Origin: Butyrivibrio sp. NC2002
GTDB taxonomy: Bacteria > Bacillota > Clostridia > Lachnospirales > Lachnospiraceae
Assembly (NCBI RefSeq): GCF_000702265.1
Contig: NZ_JNKZ01000004.1
Span: forward strand, 496,001 to 560,000
Length of the DNA: 64,000 nt
Reading direction: 5' to 3'
This document shows positions 16,535-26,786 of the stretch, in pieces. Each line of letters opens with the position of its first letter. Position 1 is the first letter of the stretch. The position numbers and the translations under genes are program-made. The notes under the pieces are model-generated. The model was given only the letters and a program-made list of their open reading frames with translations, did not search any database and was not told where the DNA came from.

Positions 16535-17737
16535 TTACATCTTACTTCCCTTTGATCCGCCACCTAAATGTACACCTTCAAGTACATTGGTCTCAAAAGA
16601 GAACACAAGCTTATGTGCCTCTCTGTCCTGCTTAACAGCTATGTCGATCATATCATCAAGAAGCTGAGTATACCTTTTTCCGAGGGGTTCCCATAAATAG
16701 AATGAAAGAGAACCGGGAATTGTATTTATTTCATTAAGATATATGTTTCCGGTTTCTTCATCAAGCATGAAGTCTATTCTGGAAACACCGCTGCAGCCAA
16801 GGCATTTGAAAGCATCTACTGCCATCTTTCTTACCTGGTCTCTCTGCTCTTTGGTAATATCTGCAGGAATTTTTCTCTTAAGAGAAGCCATTCCCTTGGA
16901 GCCACCTGTCTTAGCGCCGCCCTTAGAACCATTTCCGCCGATATATTTATCCTCAAAGCTAAGGATCTCATCTGAGTTTATAGGCTCTTCGCACTCAGAA
17001 GCCTCTGCATTTTCATAATCACCAAGGACTGAGCAGTTAATCTCTTTAAGCTTTACGATAGCGGGCTCAACGAGAACTTTCTTTGAGAACTCAAATGCAA
17101 GCTCCATTGCCTCTTTGAGCTCGTCTCTGTTTGAAGCCTTTGAAATACCGATACTTGAACCGAGGTTGATAGGTTTAACGATCACAGGATACTTGAACTT
17201 CTCCTCGATGCTGTCATACATCTTCTCAGGTTCTTCATTGTCAGTCCATGTATAAACCTTGCAGTCAAGGACAGAAATGCCATTATCCTTAAGGACTGTC
17301 TTCATTACGTATTTGTTCATTCCAACTGCTGATGAAAGAACGTCGCATCCTACAACCGGAAGACCAAGTGTCTGTAAAAATCCTGTAAGTACGCCATCCT
17401 CAACATTTGTTCCATGAACGATAGGGAATGCGATATCAACGCTTGAAATAACATTGTTTCCAAAGAGCTTTTGAGGATAACGCACAAGATTTACCTTGTT
17501 GCCATCCTTAACCCAGATAACCTTGGTGCTCTTTTTGATGAGGTCATTCATGTGGGTGTATTCTTCGATCTTGTCTACATGCTCACCTACATAAAAATCA
17601 TTGTTCTTGGAGATGTAAACGGGAATGACATCATATTTTTCTCTGTTTATATATCCTATTGCCTGAATAGCTGAGATAATTGAAATCTCATGCTCAGTAC
17701 TGTTTCCGCCAAATAAAACTGCTAACTTAAGCTTCAA
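16535..17737 (-). CDS. ddl: D-alanine--D-alanine ligase
   Basis: Joins two D-Ala for peptidoglycan. ATP-grasp enzyme, with N-terminal VLFGGNSTEHEISIISA and the ATP-loop VIVKPINLGSSIGISKA. The metal/substrate block is YLNEINTIPGSLSFYLWEP. Two oddities are a Gly/Lys/Ser-rich insert (GGNGSKGGAKTGGSKG) at about 270 between strand and catalytic loop, and a similar short Gly/Ser/Lys tail. The longest reading frame begins with GTG at 17746 almost touching AAGGAA. A TTG at 17735-17737 is 8 nt from that RBS and gives MKLKLAVLFGG, so I use it (400 residues). The next gene upstream is murF-like, matching the D-Ala-D-Ala path. Confidence 0.93.
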   Translation of the reverse strand: MKLKLAVLFGGNSTEHEISIISAIQAIGYINREKYDVIPVYISKNNDFYVGEHVDKIEEYTHMNDLIKKSTKVIWVKDGNKVNLVRYPQKLFGNNVISSVDIAFPIVHGTNVEDGVLTGFLQTLGLPVVGCDVLSSAVGMNKYVMKTVLKDNGISVLDCKVYTWTDNEEPEKMYDSIEEKFKYPVIVKPINLGSSIGISKASNRDELKEAMELAFEFSKKVLVEPAIVKLKEINCSVLGDYENAEASECEEPINSDEILSFEDKYIGGNGSKGGAKTGGSKGMASLKRKIPADITKEQRDQVRKMAVDAFKCLGCSGVSRIDFMLDEETGNIYLNEINTIPGSLSFYLWEPLGKRYTQLLDDMIDIAVKQDREAHKLVFSFETNVLEGVHLGGGSKGSKM

Positions 17738-17815
17738 AAATAACACTTCCTTTCAAAATCCATATTCCATCTTTTGCTCACAGAATATTATAAGTATCCT
17801 GAAAAATATTGCAAC

Positions 17816-19384
17816 TTATGTATAGTTATCGGGAAGGTCATTTTCAAGTAGTATGACTTTCTGTTTTCCTGCATCTATCTCATACATAAGAGAAACTGCG
17901 CTATCGAGAGTTTCTTTTACAAACAACTTATCTTCCGAAAAACCTGCTTCCAAAGCTCCTTCCCTTATAGGTCTTACGTGATCTCCACCTACAAGTATCA
18001 TATAGTCGCAGGATGAAGCAGCCTGTTTTCCGAATTCCTTGTTGAACTCATCCTCTTTTTCGCCAAGCTCTACCATTCCGGGAGTAACAAGGATCCTTAC
18101 GCTGTCTTTAAATTTGCAAAGTGTATCGAGTGCTCTCTTTGCGCCGTTTGGATTGGCATTATAAGCATCATCGATTATAGTTACGTTTCCGTGCTTTTTA
18201 AGCTCCTGTCTGTGAGGTGCCGGAACCAGTCTTCTTACCGCCATCTGCAGCTTCTTAAGCGGAATTCCAAGCTTGTTTGCCATCGCAATTGCACCGACTA
18301 CATTGGTTACGTTGTGTTCGCCAAGAAGCTTCATAGTAAAGTCGCAGGTCTCACCCGAAGGAGTAGTAACCTTAAATGAAGCACCGTCTTTACTGAAGGT
18401 AATATCTGTTGCTCTGTAATCACATTTTTCACTTGTTCCGTATGTGATCGCATCCTTGTAGCGGAGATTATCCATTATGTTTACGTCATCTCCGTTTACA
18501 AACTTAAGTCCTGTGCTGCTCTTTTCATCTACTGCATCCAAAAGCTCAAACTTGGTATTTATGATATTCTCCATGGAATGGAAGGTCTCAAGATGCTGCG
18601 GTCCTATTGATGTCACTATTCCATCATCCGGATGAACAATATCTGTTATCTCTTTAATATCATGTACATGTCTTGCACCCATTTCACAGATGAAGATCTC
18701 ATGCATAGGTGTAAGGTCACCTCTTATTGTTCTAATTATACCCATGGGTGTATTGAAGCTCTCAGGTGTCATAAGCACTCTGAAGCCTTCTGCAAGAAGT
18801 GTGCAAAGGTAATACTTTACGCTGGTTTTTCCGTAGCTTCCGGTAATACCTATTATCTTAAGATTAGGATGCTCATTAAGAATTCTCTGTGCATCTTTTA
18901 TATACCAGTCATTTATTTTCTTCTCAACAGGCTTATTTATGAGGTTTGTAAGCGCGGCGACAAGAGGAAGAAATCCCATGTAGATTGCAAGGACGTATTG
19001 TGCGTTTGGCAGTGCAAAATACAAAGTGACAACTACTGCAAACAAGAGTACATAAGTTACAAAAAGTCTGCTAACTCTCTTTGTCACAACAAACTTCTTC
19101 TTTGCTTTCTTTGGCAGATACTGAATTACAAGGAAAACCAAAAATGCAAAGGAAATCCAGGTAAGTACCGTTATCATATGGGTATCAGCTATAAAGCCTG
19201 CTATTGCATATACGCACAAAAAACCTATATGAAGTCCGTATCTTTGAGGCTTAGATCTTAAGAATCTAAAATAGCCCTGAAACTGATATGATGACAGCTG
19301 CAGCATGTGTGTGTAATATCTAAGCCCTAAGGTTGTAGCTGCTGCAAATGCGATCCAAAATAATATCTTTGTCAAAATGCTCAT
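17816..19384 (-). CDS. murF: Membrane-anchored Mur ligase (MurF-like)
   Basis: A Mur ligase that by context adds D-Ala-D-Ala to UDP-MurNAc-tripeptide, since ddl lies next to it. The first 160 residues contain about four to five membrane helices (LTKILFWIAFAAATTLGL, YGLHIGFLCVYAIAGFIA and others), absent from soluble MurF. The ATP-binding GITGSYGKTSVKYYL is near 186, followed by the Mur-ligase middle domain (LGEHNVTNVVGAIAMANKLG) and the C-terminal domain (IIDDAYNANPNGAKRAL). Length 522. A role in another Mur-ligase-type reaction cannot be excluded. It follows the alpha/beta hydrolase gene by 13 nt. Confidence 0.85.
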   Translation of the reverse strand: MSILTKILFWIAFAAATTLGLRYYTHMLQLSSYQFQGYFRFLRSKPQRYGLHIGFLCVYAIAGFIADTHMITVLTWISFAFLVFLVIQYLPKKAKKKFVVTKRVSRLFVTYVLLFAVVVTLYFALPNAQYVLAIYMGFLPLVAALTNLINKPVEKKINDWYIKDAQRILNEHPNLKIIGITGSYGKTSVKYYLCTLLAEGFRVLMTPESFNTPMGIIRTIRGDLTPMHEIFICEMGARHVHDIKEITDIVHPDDGIVTSIGPQHLETFHSMENIINTKFELLDAVDEKSSTGLKFVNGDDVNIMDNLRYKDAITYGTSEKCDYRATDITFSKDGASFKVTTPSGETCDFTMKLLGEHNVTNVVGAIAMANKLGIPLKKLQMAVRRLVPAPHRQELKKHGNVTIIDDAYNANPNGAKRALDTLCKFKDSVRILVTPGMVELGEKEDEFNKEFGKQAASSCDYMILVGGDHVRPIREGALEAGFSEDKLFVKETLDSAVSLMYEIDAGKQKVILLENDLPDNYT

Positions 19385-19397
19385 ATATAAAGCCCTC

Positions 19398-20186
19398 TTA
19401 CATTTCTATATTTAAAAAGCTTCCAAGAATCTTATTATACATATATACGTTATCAAGGAAAGAGTAGTGTCCGGCACCCGGTATCACCGCAAGTCCGGCA
19501 TTAGGCATTAATTTTTCCATCTGCTGTCCGTCTGATAAAGGTGTTGCGGTATCCTGATCTCCCCAAATTAGAAGTGCAGGCATCGATACCTTTGGCATAT
19601 ACGGGGCAAGGTCCTCGTTTACTACCTTTACAAGACTCTTTCTCATTATGGGAGATGCGGCTGCATAATCAGCAGATCCGAATTTTTTCTGAAGGCTCTC
19701 TATAGTCCCCGGAAAAGCCTTGGCAATTCCCGTCTTTGTCAGGATATTCTTGTAGAATTTGTATCTCTTTGTTCTTGATGACTGTTTTCCTGAAGGTACA
19801 GGCTTGATACCTGCACTGTCAGTAAGGATCACTCTCGGGATTTCAAAACCAAGTTCAGAAGCATCCTTCGTTCCTATCATTTTGATAATGACTCTGCCTC
19901 CCATAGAATGACCAAGGAACATTATTTCCTTCTCATCCGGATACAATTTTTTTATAAAATGCAAAACAAAGTCCACAAAGTCGCTTACTTCAAAAGCATC
20001 TTTTGGCTCATCGCTTTTTCCAAAGCCGGGCATATCCATTCCGACTACATGATATTTCTTTTTGGCAAATTTAAAAATGGTGTCAAAAAGGTCTACATTT
20101 GAGCCCCATCCGTGAAGAAGCACCAGTAAAGGGCCTTCTCCCTCATCTCTGTAATATATATTTAATCCGTCTATCTCTGCGTTCAT
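19398..20186 (-). CDS. Alpha/beta hydrolase
   Basis: A 262-residue hydrolase of the alpha/beta fold. The oxyanion region is LLHGWGSNVD (about 24-33). The nucleophile elbow GHSMGG places Ser near residue 95. The acid is in WGDQDTATPL and the His in GAGHYSFLDN. No lid signature tells the substrate. RBS AAGGAG lies in the last codons of the GH9-like gene upstream (stop at 20191), so translation is probably coupled. Upstream of murF on the same strand. Confidence 0.88.
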   Translation of the reverse strand: MNAEIDGLNIYYRDEGEGPLLVLLHGWGSNVDLFDTIFKFAKKKYHVVGMDMPGFGKSDEPKDAFEVSDFVDFVLHFIKKLYPDEKEIMFLGHSMGGRVIIKMIGTKDASELGFEIPRVILTDSAGIKPVPSGKQSSRTKRYKFYKNILTKTGIAKAFPGTIESLQKKFGSADYAAASPIMRKSLVKVVNEDLAPYMPKVSMPALLIWGDQDTATPLSDGQQMEKLMPNAGLAVIPGAGHYSFLDNVYMYNKILGSFLNIEM

Positions 20187-20190
20187 CAGA

Positions 20191-21750
20191 TTACTCCTTA
20201 ATTACACTGAGCATGAAAATAAACTTGGCATTTAAAAGAGGCTCATTCATTATTCCCGTGCCTTCTCCTGTTTCAAGATAGGTGTGTTCTGTATTGTCTG
20301 TTACGTAATTGACCGCTTCCCTGTTCCTTCCCATCAGAAAGTGGGCGTGGTTTTCAATTATCGTTGTGTACTCATAATTATATATGATGTGGTCGGTTAT
20401 GGTTATGACTCTCATATCATCAAGGATCCTTGAATGATCGGACGTGTCTGTAACCATGTAGGCTGAATTCCTTGCAGCCTGTGCTATTTTTGAAGCTTTC
20501 TTCATAAGCAGCTTCATTATTGTTGAGCAGATATCAACATTTACCTTCTGGCTTGTTGATATATATGTGATGCTTCCAAGGAAAATATCCTCATCTTCAT
20601 TGAAAAGAGTGGAATAGTCCGCTTTTCCAAAGAATGCTGTAAGCACCTTCTCATAGTCTGTTGAGCCGGTAGCTCTGTACAGCTGCGCTGCCGCATGAAA
20701 ACAGAGTGCACTCTTATTTACATCCTCAGTATTTACAAAAAGGTTATATGCTCTGTCCGCACATTTAAGGCACCTTGTTGCAAAGTCAGGATCAAAGCTC
20801 TGATAGTGGTAGCTAAAGTCGGCAAGCAGTGCAGCAAACCTTATTGTTGCCTCCATTGTAATGGGTGTTACCTCGACTTTACTTTGAGAGATATCTCCAC
20901 CATCCCCGGTTGTTATCGCTGAGCCGTAAACACCACCGGTTCTCTCATCCTGCATCTTTATAAGCCAATCAATTTCATATTTTATTTCATCCAGAATATC
21001 GGGCACTCCGTTTCCGCTTTCCGGAATTCCCACATCATCGCCCATCTTCTCCGGATTCATCTCATAGGCTAGAAGAAGGTTCTGGGCAATCCTGCATCCC
21101 TGTGCAACATCTCTGTCCGCCTGAGCATCAAGGTGCCACCCTCCCGTTACATCAAGTGTGACGGATGGATCCTCCTGAAGATATGCATTCTCAGTATGGC
21201 AAGCCGCGTGAGAGTCCTCTCCTGCGAAGCTGTCAGATAGATTCATTCCGCATCTGTTTCTGTAATAGGTCTTGCTGGCCTCATTAAAAATCTCATCATA
21301 TAGATCATTCTGTATCCTGAAGCTGTAAGAACTACCTATTGTGTCAGCATAGATATAGTAGCTTCCGTCAGTTGTAAGGTCGGTAAAATATCCCTGCCTT
21401 GTTACTTCTCCGGTCTCCTTATCTATGACTTCATCGCGCATCTGACCAGTGTATTCCAGTTCATCTGTATCAAGATTGTAAACATAGAAAACATCCGGAA
21501 GGTTTTCCCCCCTAAATATCACCGACTTCTCAGCCCCTGTCCTATAGCCGTTCTGATCTATAAGAGCACCGGGGACAACTGTAGGTACTTCATAAACGAC
21601 ACCAGGAGCAGGGTCTGCTTTTGGCGTCTCCTGCTCCGATGCTGAAGTCTCATTTGTAGCTGCGCTATTGCCTGCGCAGCCTGTTGTAAATGTCATGGCA
21701 ACAGCAAGTGCCATGCTCAATCCATTTTTCAAAAACTTATTTCGTATCAT
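20191..21750 (-). CDS. GH9-like lipoprotein with cellulase N-terminal Ig domain, degenerate motifs
   Basis: A 519-residue lipoprotein (lipobox TTGC, Cys near 25). A CelD_N-type immunoglobulin domain at about 50-145 begins ALIDQNGYRTGAEKSVIF, followed by a glycoside hydrolase family 9-like (alpha/alpha)6 domain. GH9 landmarks are visible but altered. The DAGD base motif appears as GGWHLDAQADRDV. PDILDEIKYEIDWLIKMQD and FAALLADFSYHY are well kept. The usual NPHHR motif is absent from the LMGRNREAVNYVTD region, and a Glu remains in GIMNEPLLNAKF. It may act on another beta-glucan or only bind sugar. Start ATG is 6 nt after the YbhJ-like stop. Confidence 0.78.
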   Translation of the reverse strand: MIRNKFLKNGLSMALAVAMTFTTGCAGNSAATNETSASEQETPKADPAPGVVYEVPTVVPGALIDQNGYRTGAEKSVIFRGENLPDVFYVYNLDTDELEYTGQMRDEVIDKETGEVTRQGYFTDLTTDGSYYIYADTIGSSYSFRIQNDLYDEIFNEASKTYYRNRCGMNLSDSFAGEDSHAACHTENAYLQEDPSVTLDVTGGWHLDAQADRDVAQGCRIAQNLLLAYEMNPEKMGDDVGIPESGNGVPDILDEIKYEIDWLIKMQDERTGGVYGSAITTGDGGDISQSKVEVTPITMEATIRFAALLADFSYHYQSFDPDFATRCLKCADRAYNLFVNTEDVNKSALCFHAAAQLYRATGSTDYEKVLTAFFGKADYSTLFNEDEDIFLGSITYISTSQKVNVDICSTIMKLLMKKASKIAQAARNSAYMVTDTSDHSRILDDMRVITITDHIIYNYEYTTIIENHAHFLMGRNREAVNYVTDNTEHTYLETGEGTGIMNEPLLNAKFIFMLSVIKE

Positions 21751-21756
21751 AAAAAG

Positions 21757-24054
21757 TTATTTCTTTCCGGCACGGTTATAATTTATGAGACAACCATCAA
21801 GAATGATCTCTCTTTCATTATCCGTAAGGTCGCCAAGTGTCATTGTAAATTCCTTAACAGCACCGTTTGAAATAGCAACCGCCTTGATTTTTTCTGCCTT
21901 ATCCTCAACTGCTTTTCTGATTCCCGGAAGGAAAATATAGTCTTCGTTCTTAAAAGGAAGATCTCCTTTTTCTATAACGAGCGGAAGCATTCCCCAGTTG
22001 ATAAGGTTTGATCTGTATCTCTTTGTTGCATATTCATTCGCAACATTTGCCCAGCCGCCAAGAACCTTCTGGCAGGAAGCAGCCTGCTCTCTTGCAGAAC
22101 CATCACCGGGTTTTACTGCAAAGATAGTAGATCCTATTCCTGTGTTAGCTGCTGTAACTTCAGGATACTGAGCCTTAATATTTTTAACTACATCCTGAAT
22201 CTCTGAGCTTAAGTTGTCAAATGCCTCTTCCTTAAGTCTCTTTTCCTCTTCAGCATGAACAGCTTTTGCTCTGCCTACATACTCAGGATCCTTTCTTGAG
22301 AGAGTAAACTCTGCAAGACCTATAGGATTTGATCTGTATGATGATGTTTCGCCTGAAGGAATAAGCTCATCAGTTGTAGTAACAGGATCGTGAATCTCTG
22401 ATACAACTTTAAGGAGCAGGTTATCTGTAAGCGCTGACATCTTCGGCCAGTCCTTGATGTTGGGACCAAACTGAAGCTCACAGTCAGGCTCTGCAACTCC
22501 GTGCGAATCAAATACGCGGTTTGCATAGATTTCCTTGTCGAAATAATATGTATATTTATTGAACTTGCCGTCAAAAGCAGTAGCAGGTGTGAGTACGCCC
22601 TGATTAGCTGCAGTTGCCGCAATAGATCTTGCATCCATAAGAGCAACTGATGCGATCTGTCCGTTCTGAACCTTTGAACCCTCTCTGTTGGGGAAGTTAC
22701 GGGTTGAGTGACGGATACTGAACGCATTATTTGCAGGTGTGTCTCCTGCGCCAAAGCAGGGACCACAGAATGCTGTCTTTAAGATAGCACCTGTTTCAAG
22801 GATTTTAGCTGCAACACCGTTCTTTACTATTTCCATGAAAATAGGTGTAGATGCAGGATATACACTTAATGTAAATCTGTCATTACCTATAAATCTGCCC
22901 TCTAAGATATCAGCAGCTGCGCAGATATTTTCAAATCCGCCACCTGCGCATCCGGCAATGACGCCCTGATCTACCATGAATTTGCCGTCTTTTATCTTAT
23001 TCTTAAGTGAGTATTCTACCTTATCGCCAAAGCTTACCTTTGCTCTCTTTTCAACATCTGCGATTATGTCTTCAAGGTTTGCGTTGACTTCATCGATCTC
23101 ATAAGTATTGCTTGGATGGAAAGGCATAGCGATCATAGGCTTAATTGTGCTAAGGTCAACCTCAACTACTCCGTCGTAATAAGCTATTTCTCCGGGTTTT
23201 AATTCCTTGTAATCGCCGCTTCTTCCGTGTATTTCATAGAAGTTTTTGATCTCATCATCGGTCTGCCAGATAGATGAAAGGCAGGTTGTCTCCGTAGTCA
23301 TAACGTCGATTCCGATCCTGAAATCAGCACTAAGTGATGATACGCCGGGACCTACAAATTCCATTACCTTATTTTTTACATAACCATCACCAAATACCTT
23401 GCCAATTATCGCAAGAGCTACGTCCTGAGGACCAACTCCGGGCGCAGGCTCTCCTGTAAGGTAAATAGCTACAACGTCAGGCATGTTGATATCATAGGTC
23501 TGTCCAAGGAGCTGTTTTACAAGCTCGGGACCACCTTCACCCATAGCCATTGTTCCAAGAGCTCCGTATCTTGTGTGAGAGTCAGAGCCAAGGATCATTC
23601 CTCCGCCTGTTGCAAGCATCTCTCTTGCAAACTGGTGGATAACAGCCTGGTGCGGCGGAACATAGATTCCGCCGTATTTTCTGGCTGCTGTAAGACCATA
23701 CATGTGGTCATCTTCATTTATTGTTCCGCCAACTGCGCAAAGTGAGTTATGACAGTTTGTAAGTACATATGGGATAGGGAACTTTTCAAGTCCTGATGCC
23801 CTTGCGGTCTGGATAATTCCGACATAAGTTATGTCATGGCTTGTAAGCTTGTCAAACTTTACATTCAGCTTATCCATATTTCCGGATGTATTGTGAGCCT
23901 TTAAAATACTGTAGGCTATGGTATTCTTCTTAGCCTCAGCCTTATCAGCCGCCTTACCTGTTTTTGCCTGTATCTGTTTTTCCGCGTCTATCCCATCCGG
24001 AATGAGTTCCATTCCATTAATCAGATATCCCCCCGCCTGTAACGTACTTACCAT
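21757..24054 (-). CDS. YbhJ-type putative aconitase/hydratase
   Basis: An aconitase-superfamily hydratase. Fe-S ligands are likely in [13 protein letters not shown] and [14 protein letters not shown]. Other aconitase blocks are [22 protein letters not shown] and the C-terminal swivel domain ([14 protein letters not shown] and [16 protein letters not shown]). The length (765) and domain order match the YbhJ subgroup rather than canonical AcnA/B. The reaction is unproven, perhaps citrate/isocitrate. Of two near ATGs, the second (24052-24054) is 9 nt from GGAGG while the first almost touches it. The second is used here. It lies 32 nt after glgP. Confidence 0.85.
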   Translation of the reverse strand: MVSTLQAGGYLINGMELIPDGIDAEKQIQAKTGKAADKAEAKKNTIAYSILKAHNTSGNMDKLNVKFDKLTSHDITYVGIIQTARASGLEKFPIPYVLTNCHNSLCAVGGTINEDDHMYGLTAARKYGGIYVPPHQAVIHQFAREMLATGGGMILGSDSHTRYGALGTMAMGEGGPELVKQLLGQTYDINMPDVVAIYLTGEPAPGVGPQDVALAIIGKVFGDGYVKNKVMEFVGPGVSSLSADFRIGIDVMTTETTCLSSIWQTDDEIKNFYEIHGRSGDYKELKPGEIAYYDGVVEVDLSTIKPMIAMPFHPSNTYEIDEVNANLEDIIADVEKRAKVSFGDKVEYSLKNKIKDGKFMVDQGVIAGCAGGGFENICAAADILEGRFIGNDRFTLSVYPASTPIFMEIVKNGVAAKILETGAILKTAFCGPCFGAGDTPANNAFSIRHSTRNFPNREGSKVQNGQIASVALMDARSIAATAANQGVLTPATAFDGKFNKYTYYFDKEIYANRVFDSHGVAEPDCELQFGPNIKDWPKMSALTDNLLLKVVSEIHDPVTTTDELIPSGETSSYRSNPIGLAEFTLSRKDPEYVGRAKAVHAEEEKRLKEEAFDNLSSEIQDVVKNIKAQYPEVTAANTGIGSTIFAVKPGDGSAREQAASCQKVLGGWANVANEYATKRYRSNLINWGMLPLVIEKGDLPFKNEDYIFLPGIRKAVEDKAEKIKAVAISNGAVKEFTMTLGDLTDNEREIILDGCLINYNRAGKK

Positions 24055-24086
24055 TAACTGCATTCCTCCTTAAAAAATTTTGCCTA

Positions 24087-26558
24087 TTAAATATTGAGCT
24101 TATCTATATGCCAGATTTCATCAACATATTCCTGAATAGTTCTGTCAGATGAAAACTTACCGCTGCTTGCTGTGTTTAGAATTGCCATCTTTGCCCACTT
24201 CTTCTGATCTCTGTAAGCTTCGGAAATATTTCTCTGTGCCTCAGCATAAGAGTTGAAGTCCTTCAAAATGAAATACTGGTCTGCCTTGTTAGAGTTTATT
24301 GTATTTAGAAGTGAATTGTAAAGCGGTCTGAAAAGTTCTCTGTCTCTTGAGAAGGTTCCGTCAACAAGGCGATCAAGTGTCTTCCTGACATTGGGATCCT
24401 TTTCATATATTTCTCCGGGGTTATATCCGCCATTCTTTTCATAGGCGATTACTTCCTCAGAGGTAAGACCGAATATGAACATATTCTCCTTGCCGACCTC
24501 TTCAAGCATCTCAACGTTTGCGCCGTCAAGCGTTCCCAGAGTGATAGCTCCGTTAAGCATCATCTTCATATTACCGGTTCCTGATGCTTCCTTACTTGCT
24601 GTTGAAATCTGCTCTGAAATGTCAGCGGCAGCAAAAATAAGTTCAGCATTTGAAACTTTGTAATCCTCAATGAATACTACTTTAAGTTTGCCATTAATAC
24701 TAGTATCATTATTAATCACATCTGCAACAGAGTTGATTAATTTTATAGTGAGTTTTGCTGTCTGATAACCTGCAGCAGCTTTTGCTCCGAAAATATATGT
24801 CTTGGGGCACATATCAAGATCCGGATGCTCCTTAATCAGATCATACAGATAAATTACATGTAATATATTAAGGAACTGTCTCTTGTATTCATGAAGTCTC
24901 TTTACCTGACAGTCGAATATAGACTTAGGATCAACCTCTATTCCGTTGTGCTTTAAGATATACTTTGCAAGGCGCTTCTTATTCTGAAGTTTGATATCCA
25001 TGAACTCTTTCTGCGCCTTCTTATCTGTAGCCAGTTCTTTTAAGCCGGAAATAACAGACAGATCGGTTATCCATCCGTCTCCTACCTTATCTGTTATCCA
25101 GTCTGCAAGAAGCGGATTGGCATGCATAAGGAATCGTCTCTGAGTGATACCGTTTGTCTTATTATTGAACTTATCCGGGAACATCTCATAGAAGTCCTTA
25201 AGTTCACGCTGTTTTAATATCTCGGTATGAAGTCTTGCAACACCGTTTACAGAATGACCGCCCACAATTGCAAGGTGCGCCATCTTAACCTGATTGTCAT
25301 AGAGAATAGCCATACTTCTTATCTTGCCCTGTACATCTATACTCGGGAGATTGGAGTACTTTCTCATGATCTGGTCTACAAATCTTCTGTTTATCTCATC
25401 TACTATCTGGTAAATTCTGGGAAGCAGTCTCTGGAAGAGGTCAATTGGCCATTTTTCCAAAGCTTCTGCCATGATCGTATGGTTTGTGTAACAGCAGGTC
25501 TTCATGGTAACATCCCACGCGGTATCCCACGGGAGATAATACTCATCCATAAGCAGTCTCATAAGTTCTGCGACTGCTACTGTCGGATGTGTGTCGTTTA
25601 GCTGGAAAACAGCTTTTTCATAAAACTTGCTGATATCATCGTGTTTTCTTAAGTATCTCTTAAGCGCAGTCTGAACAGATGCAGAAATAAAGAAATACTG
25701 CTGCTTAAGTCTAAGTTCTTTTCCTGCGATATGATTATCATTGGGATAAAGCACTTCGCAGAGCTGACTTGCCAGGTTTTCCTGTTCTACAGCCTTCTGG
25801 TAGTCACCCTTATCAAATGAGTCGAGCTCAAAGCAGTTTACAGGCTCAGCATCCCAGATACGGAGCGTATTCACAAAGCCGTTGCCGTATCCTATAACGG
25901 GCAGGTCATAGGGGATAGCCCTTACTGACTGATATCCTTCCTGTCGGAAGATATTTCGTCCTCTGTCATCAACAAAAACATTTACATAGCCGCCGAATTT
26001 TACTTCTTTTGCATATTCGGGACGACGAAGTTCGAAAGGATTGCCGTACTCAAGCCAGTTATCCGGCACTTCAACCTGATAACCATCGCTTATTTTCTGG
26101 CGAAACATTCCATATTTATATCTGATTCCGCATCCATAGGCAAGATAGCCAAGTGTGGACAGAGAGTCAAGGAAACATGCGGCAAGTCTTCCAAGACCAC
26201 CGTTTCCAAGAGCGGGATCCGGCTCCTGATCCTCTATAAGGTTAATATCCACTCCCAGTTCATCGAGTGCATCTTTAACATCCTTATAAGCCTGCAGGTT
26301 AATAAGGTTATTACCAAGCGCTCTTCCCATCAGAAATTCCATGGACATGTAGTAAACAATCTTGGGATCCTGTTCACTTGCCGCCTTCTGTGTCGTCATC
26401 CAATGATCGACAATTGCATCTTTTATCGCATAAGCGGATGCCTGGAATATCTCCTGGGGTGAAGCCTCCTCGATAGTCTTTCGGTAAAGTGTTTTTACAT
26501 TGTAAAGTACACTTCGTTTAAAAAGTTCCTTGTCAAAAGATAATTGTTTTTTCTTCAT
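24087..26558 (-). CDS. glgP: Glycogen/alpha-glucan phosphorylase
   Basis: Releases glucose-1-phosphate from glycogen or maltodextrin. GT35 family, 823 residues, normal length. It carries the GNGGLGRLAACFLDSLSTLG block (about 118-137), the VFQLNDTHPTVAVAELMRLL segment, and the PLP region EASGTGNMKMMLNGAIT then LGTLDGANVEM. RBS GAGGAGGGTG precedes the ATG. It is divergent from the nucleoside-uptake operon across a 228-bp intergenic region. Glycogen storage is common in rumen and gut Lachnospiraceae. Confidence 0.97.
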   Translation of the reverse strand: MKKKQLSFDKELFKRSVLYNVKTLYRKTIEEASPQEIFQASAYAIKDAIVDHWMTTQKAASEQDPKIVYYMSMEFLMGRALGNNLINLQAYKDVKDALDELGVDINLIEDQEPDPALGNGGLGRLAACFLDSLSTLGYLAYGCGIRYKYGMFRQKISDGYQVEVPDNWLEYGNPFELRRPEYAKEVKFGGYVNVFVDDRGRNIFRQEGYQSVRAIPYDLPVIGYGNGFVNTLRIWDAEPVNCFELDSFDKGDYQKAVEQENLASQLCEVLYPNDNHIAGKELRLKQQYFFISASVQTALKRYLRKHDDISKFYEKAVFQLNDTHPTVAVAELMRLLMDEYYLPWDTAWDVTMKTCCYTNHTIMAEALEKWPIDLFQRLLPRIYQIVDEINRRFVDQIMRKYSNLPSIDVQGKIRSMAILYDNQVKMAHLAIVGGHSVNGVARLHTEILKQRELKDFYEMFPDKFNNKTNGITQRRFLMHANPLLADWITDKVGDGWITDLSVISGLKELATDKKAQKEFMDIKLQNKKRLAKYILKHNGIEVDPKSIFDCQVKRLHEYKRQFLNILHVIYLYDLIKEHPDLDMCPKTYIFGAKAAAGYQTAKLTIKLINSVADVINNDTSINGKLKVVFIEDYKVSNAELIFAAADISEQISTASKEASGTGNMKMMLNGAITLGTLDGANVEMLEEVGKENMFIFGLTSEEVIAYEKNGGYNPGEIYEKDPNVRKTLDRLVDGTFSRDRELFRPLYNSLLNTINSNKADQYFILKDFNSYAEAQRNISEAYRDQKKWAKMAILNTASSGKFSSDRTIQEYVDEIWHIDKLNI

Positions 26559-26685
26559 TACACCCTCCTCATAATAGATGTAGGTACGTTAGTATTGTAA
26601 CGCGAAATCAATCATCTGACTAGTTAAAGCATTATAAACTTCTTACCATAATTAATATCATTTTCGGGGTGGTAAAATATTTAAC

Positions 26686-26714
26686 TTGTTAAAAAAGCGA
26701 TATGTGATTATAAT
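26686..26714 (+). promoter_or_regulatory. Promoter of the nucleoside uptake operon
   Basis: -35 TTGTTA (26686-26691), 17-nt spacer, -10 TATAAT (26709-26714). A perfect palindrome lies just downstream. Confidence 0.75.
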
Positions 26715-26722
26715 TCCTTTAG

Positions 26723-26745
26723 GTTGTATATATATGTTATACAAC
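26723..26745 (+). promoter_or_regulatory. Palindromic operator at the nucleoside operon start site
   Basis: GTTGTATA (26723-26730), 7-nt spacer, TATACAAC (26738-26745), perfect 8-bp arms beginning 8 nt after the -10 box. The position suits a repressor. No regulator gene is adjacent, so the protein is unknown. Confidence 0.6.
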
Positions 26746-26786
26746 TTTCTAATGTTTATAGTTTAAAGAAAGGGAGAACAAACATT

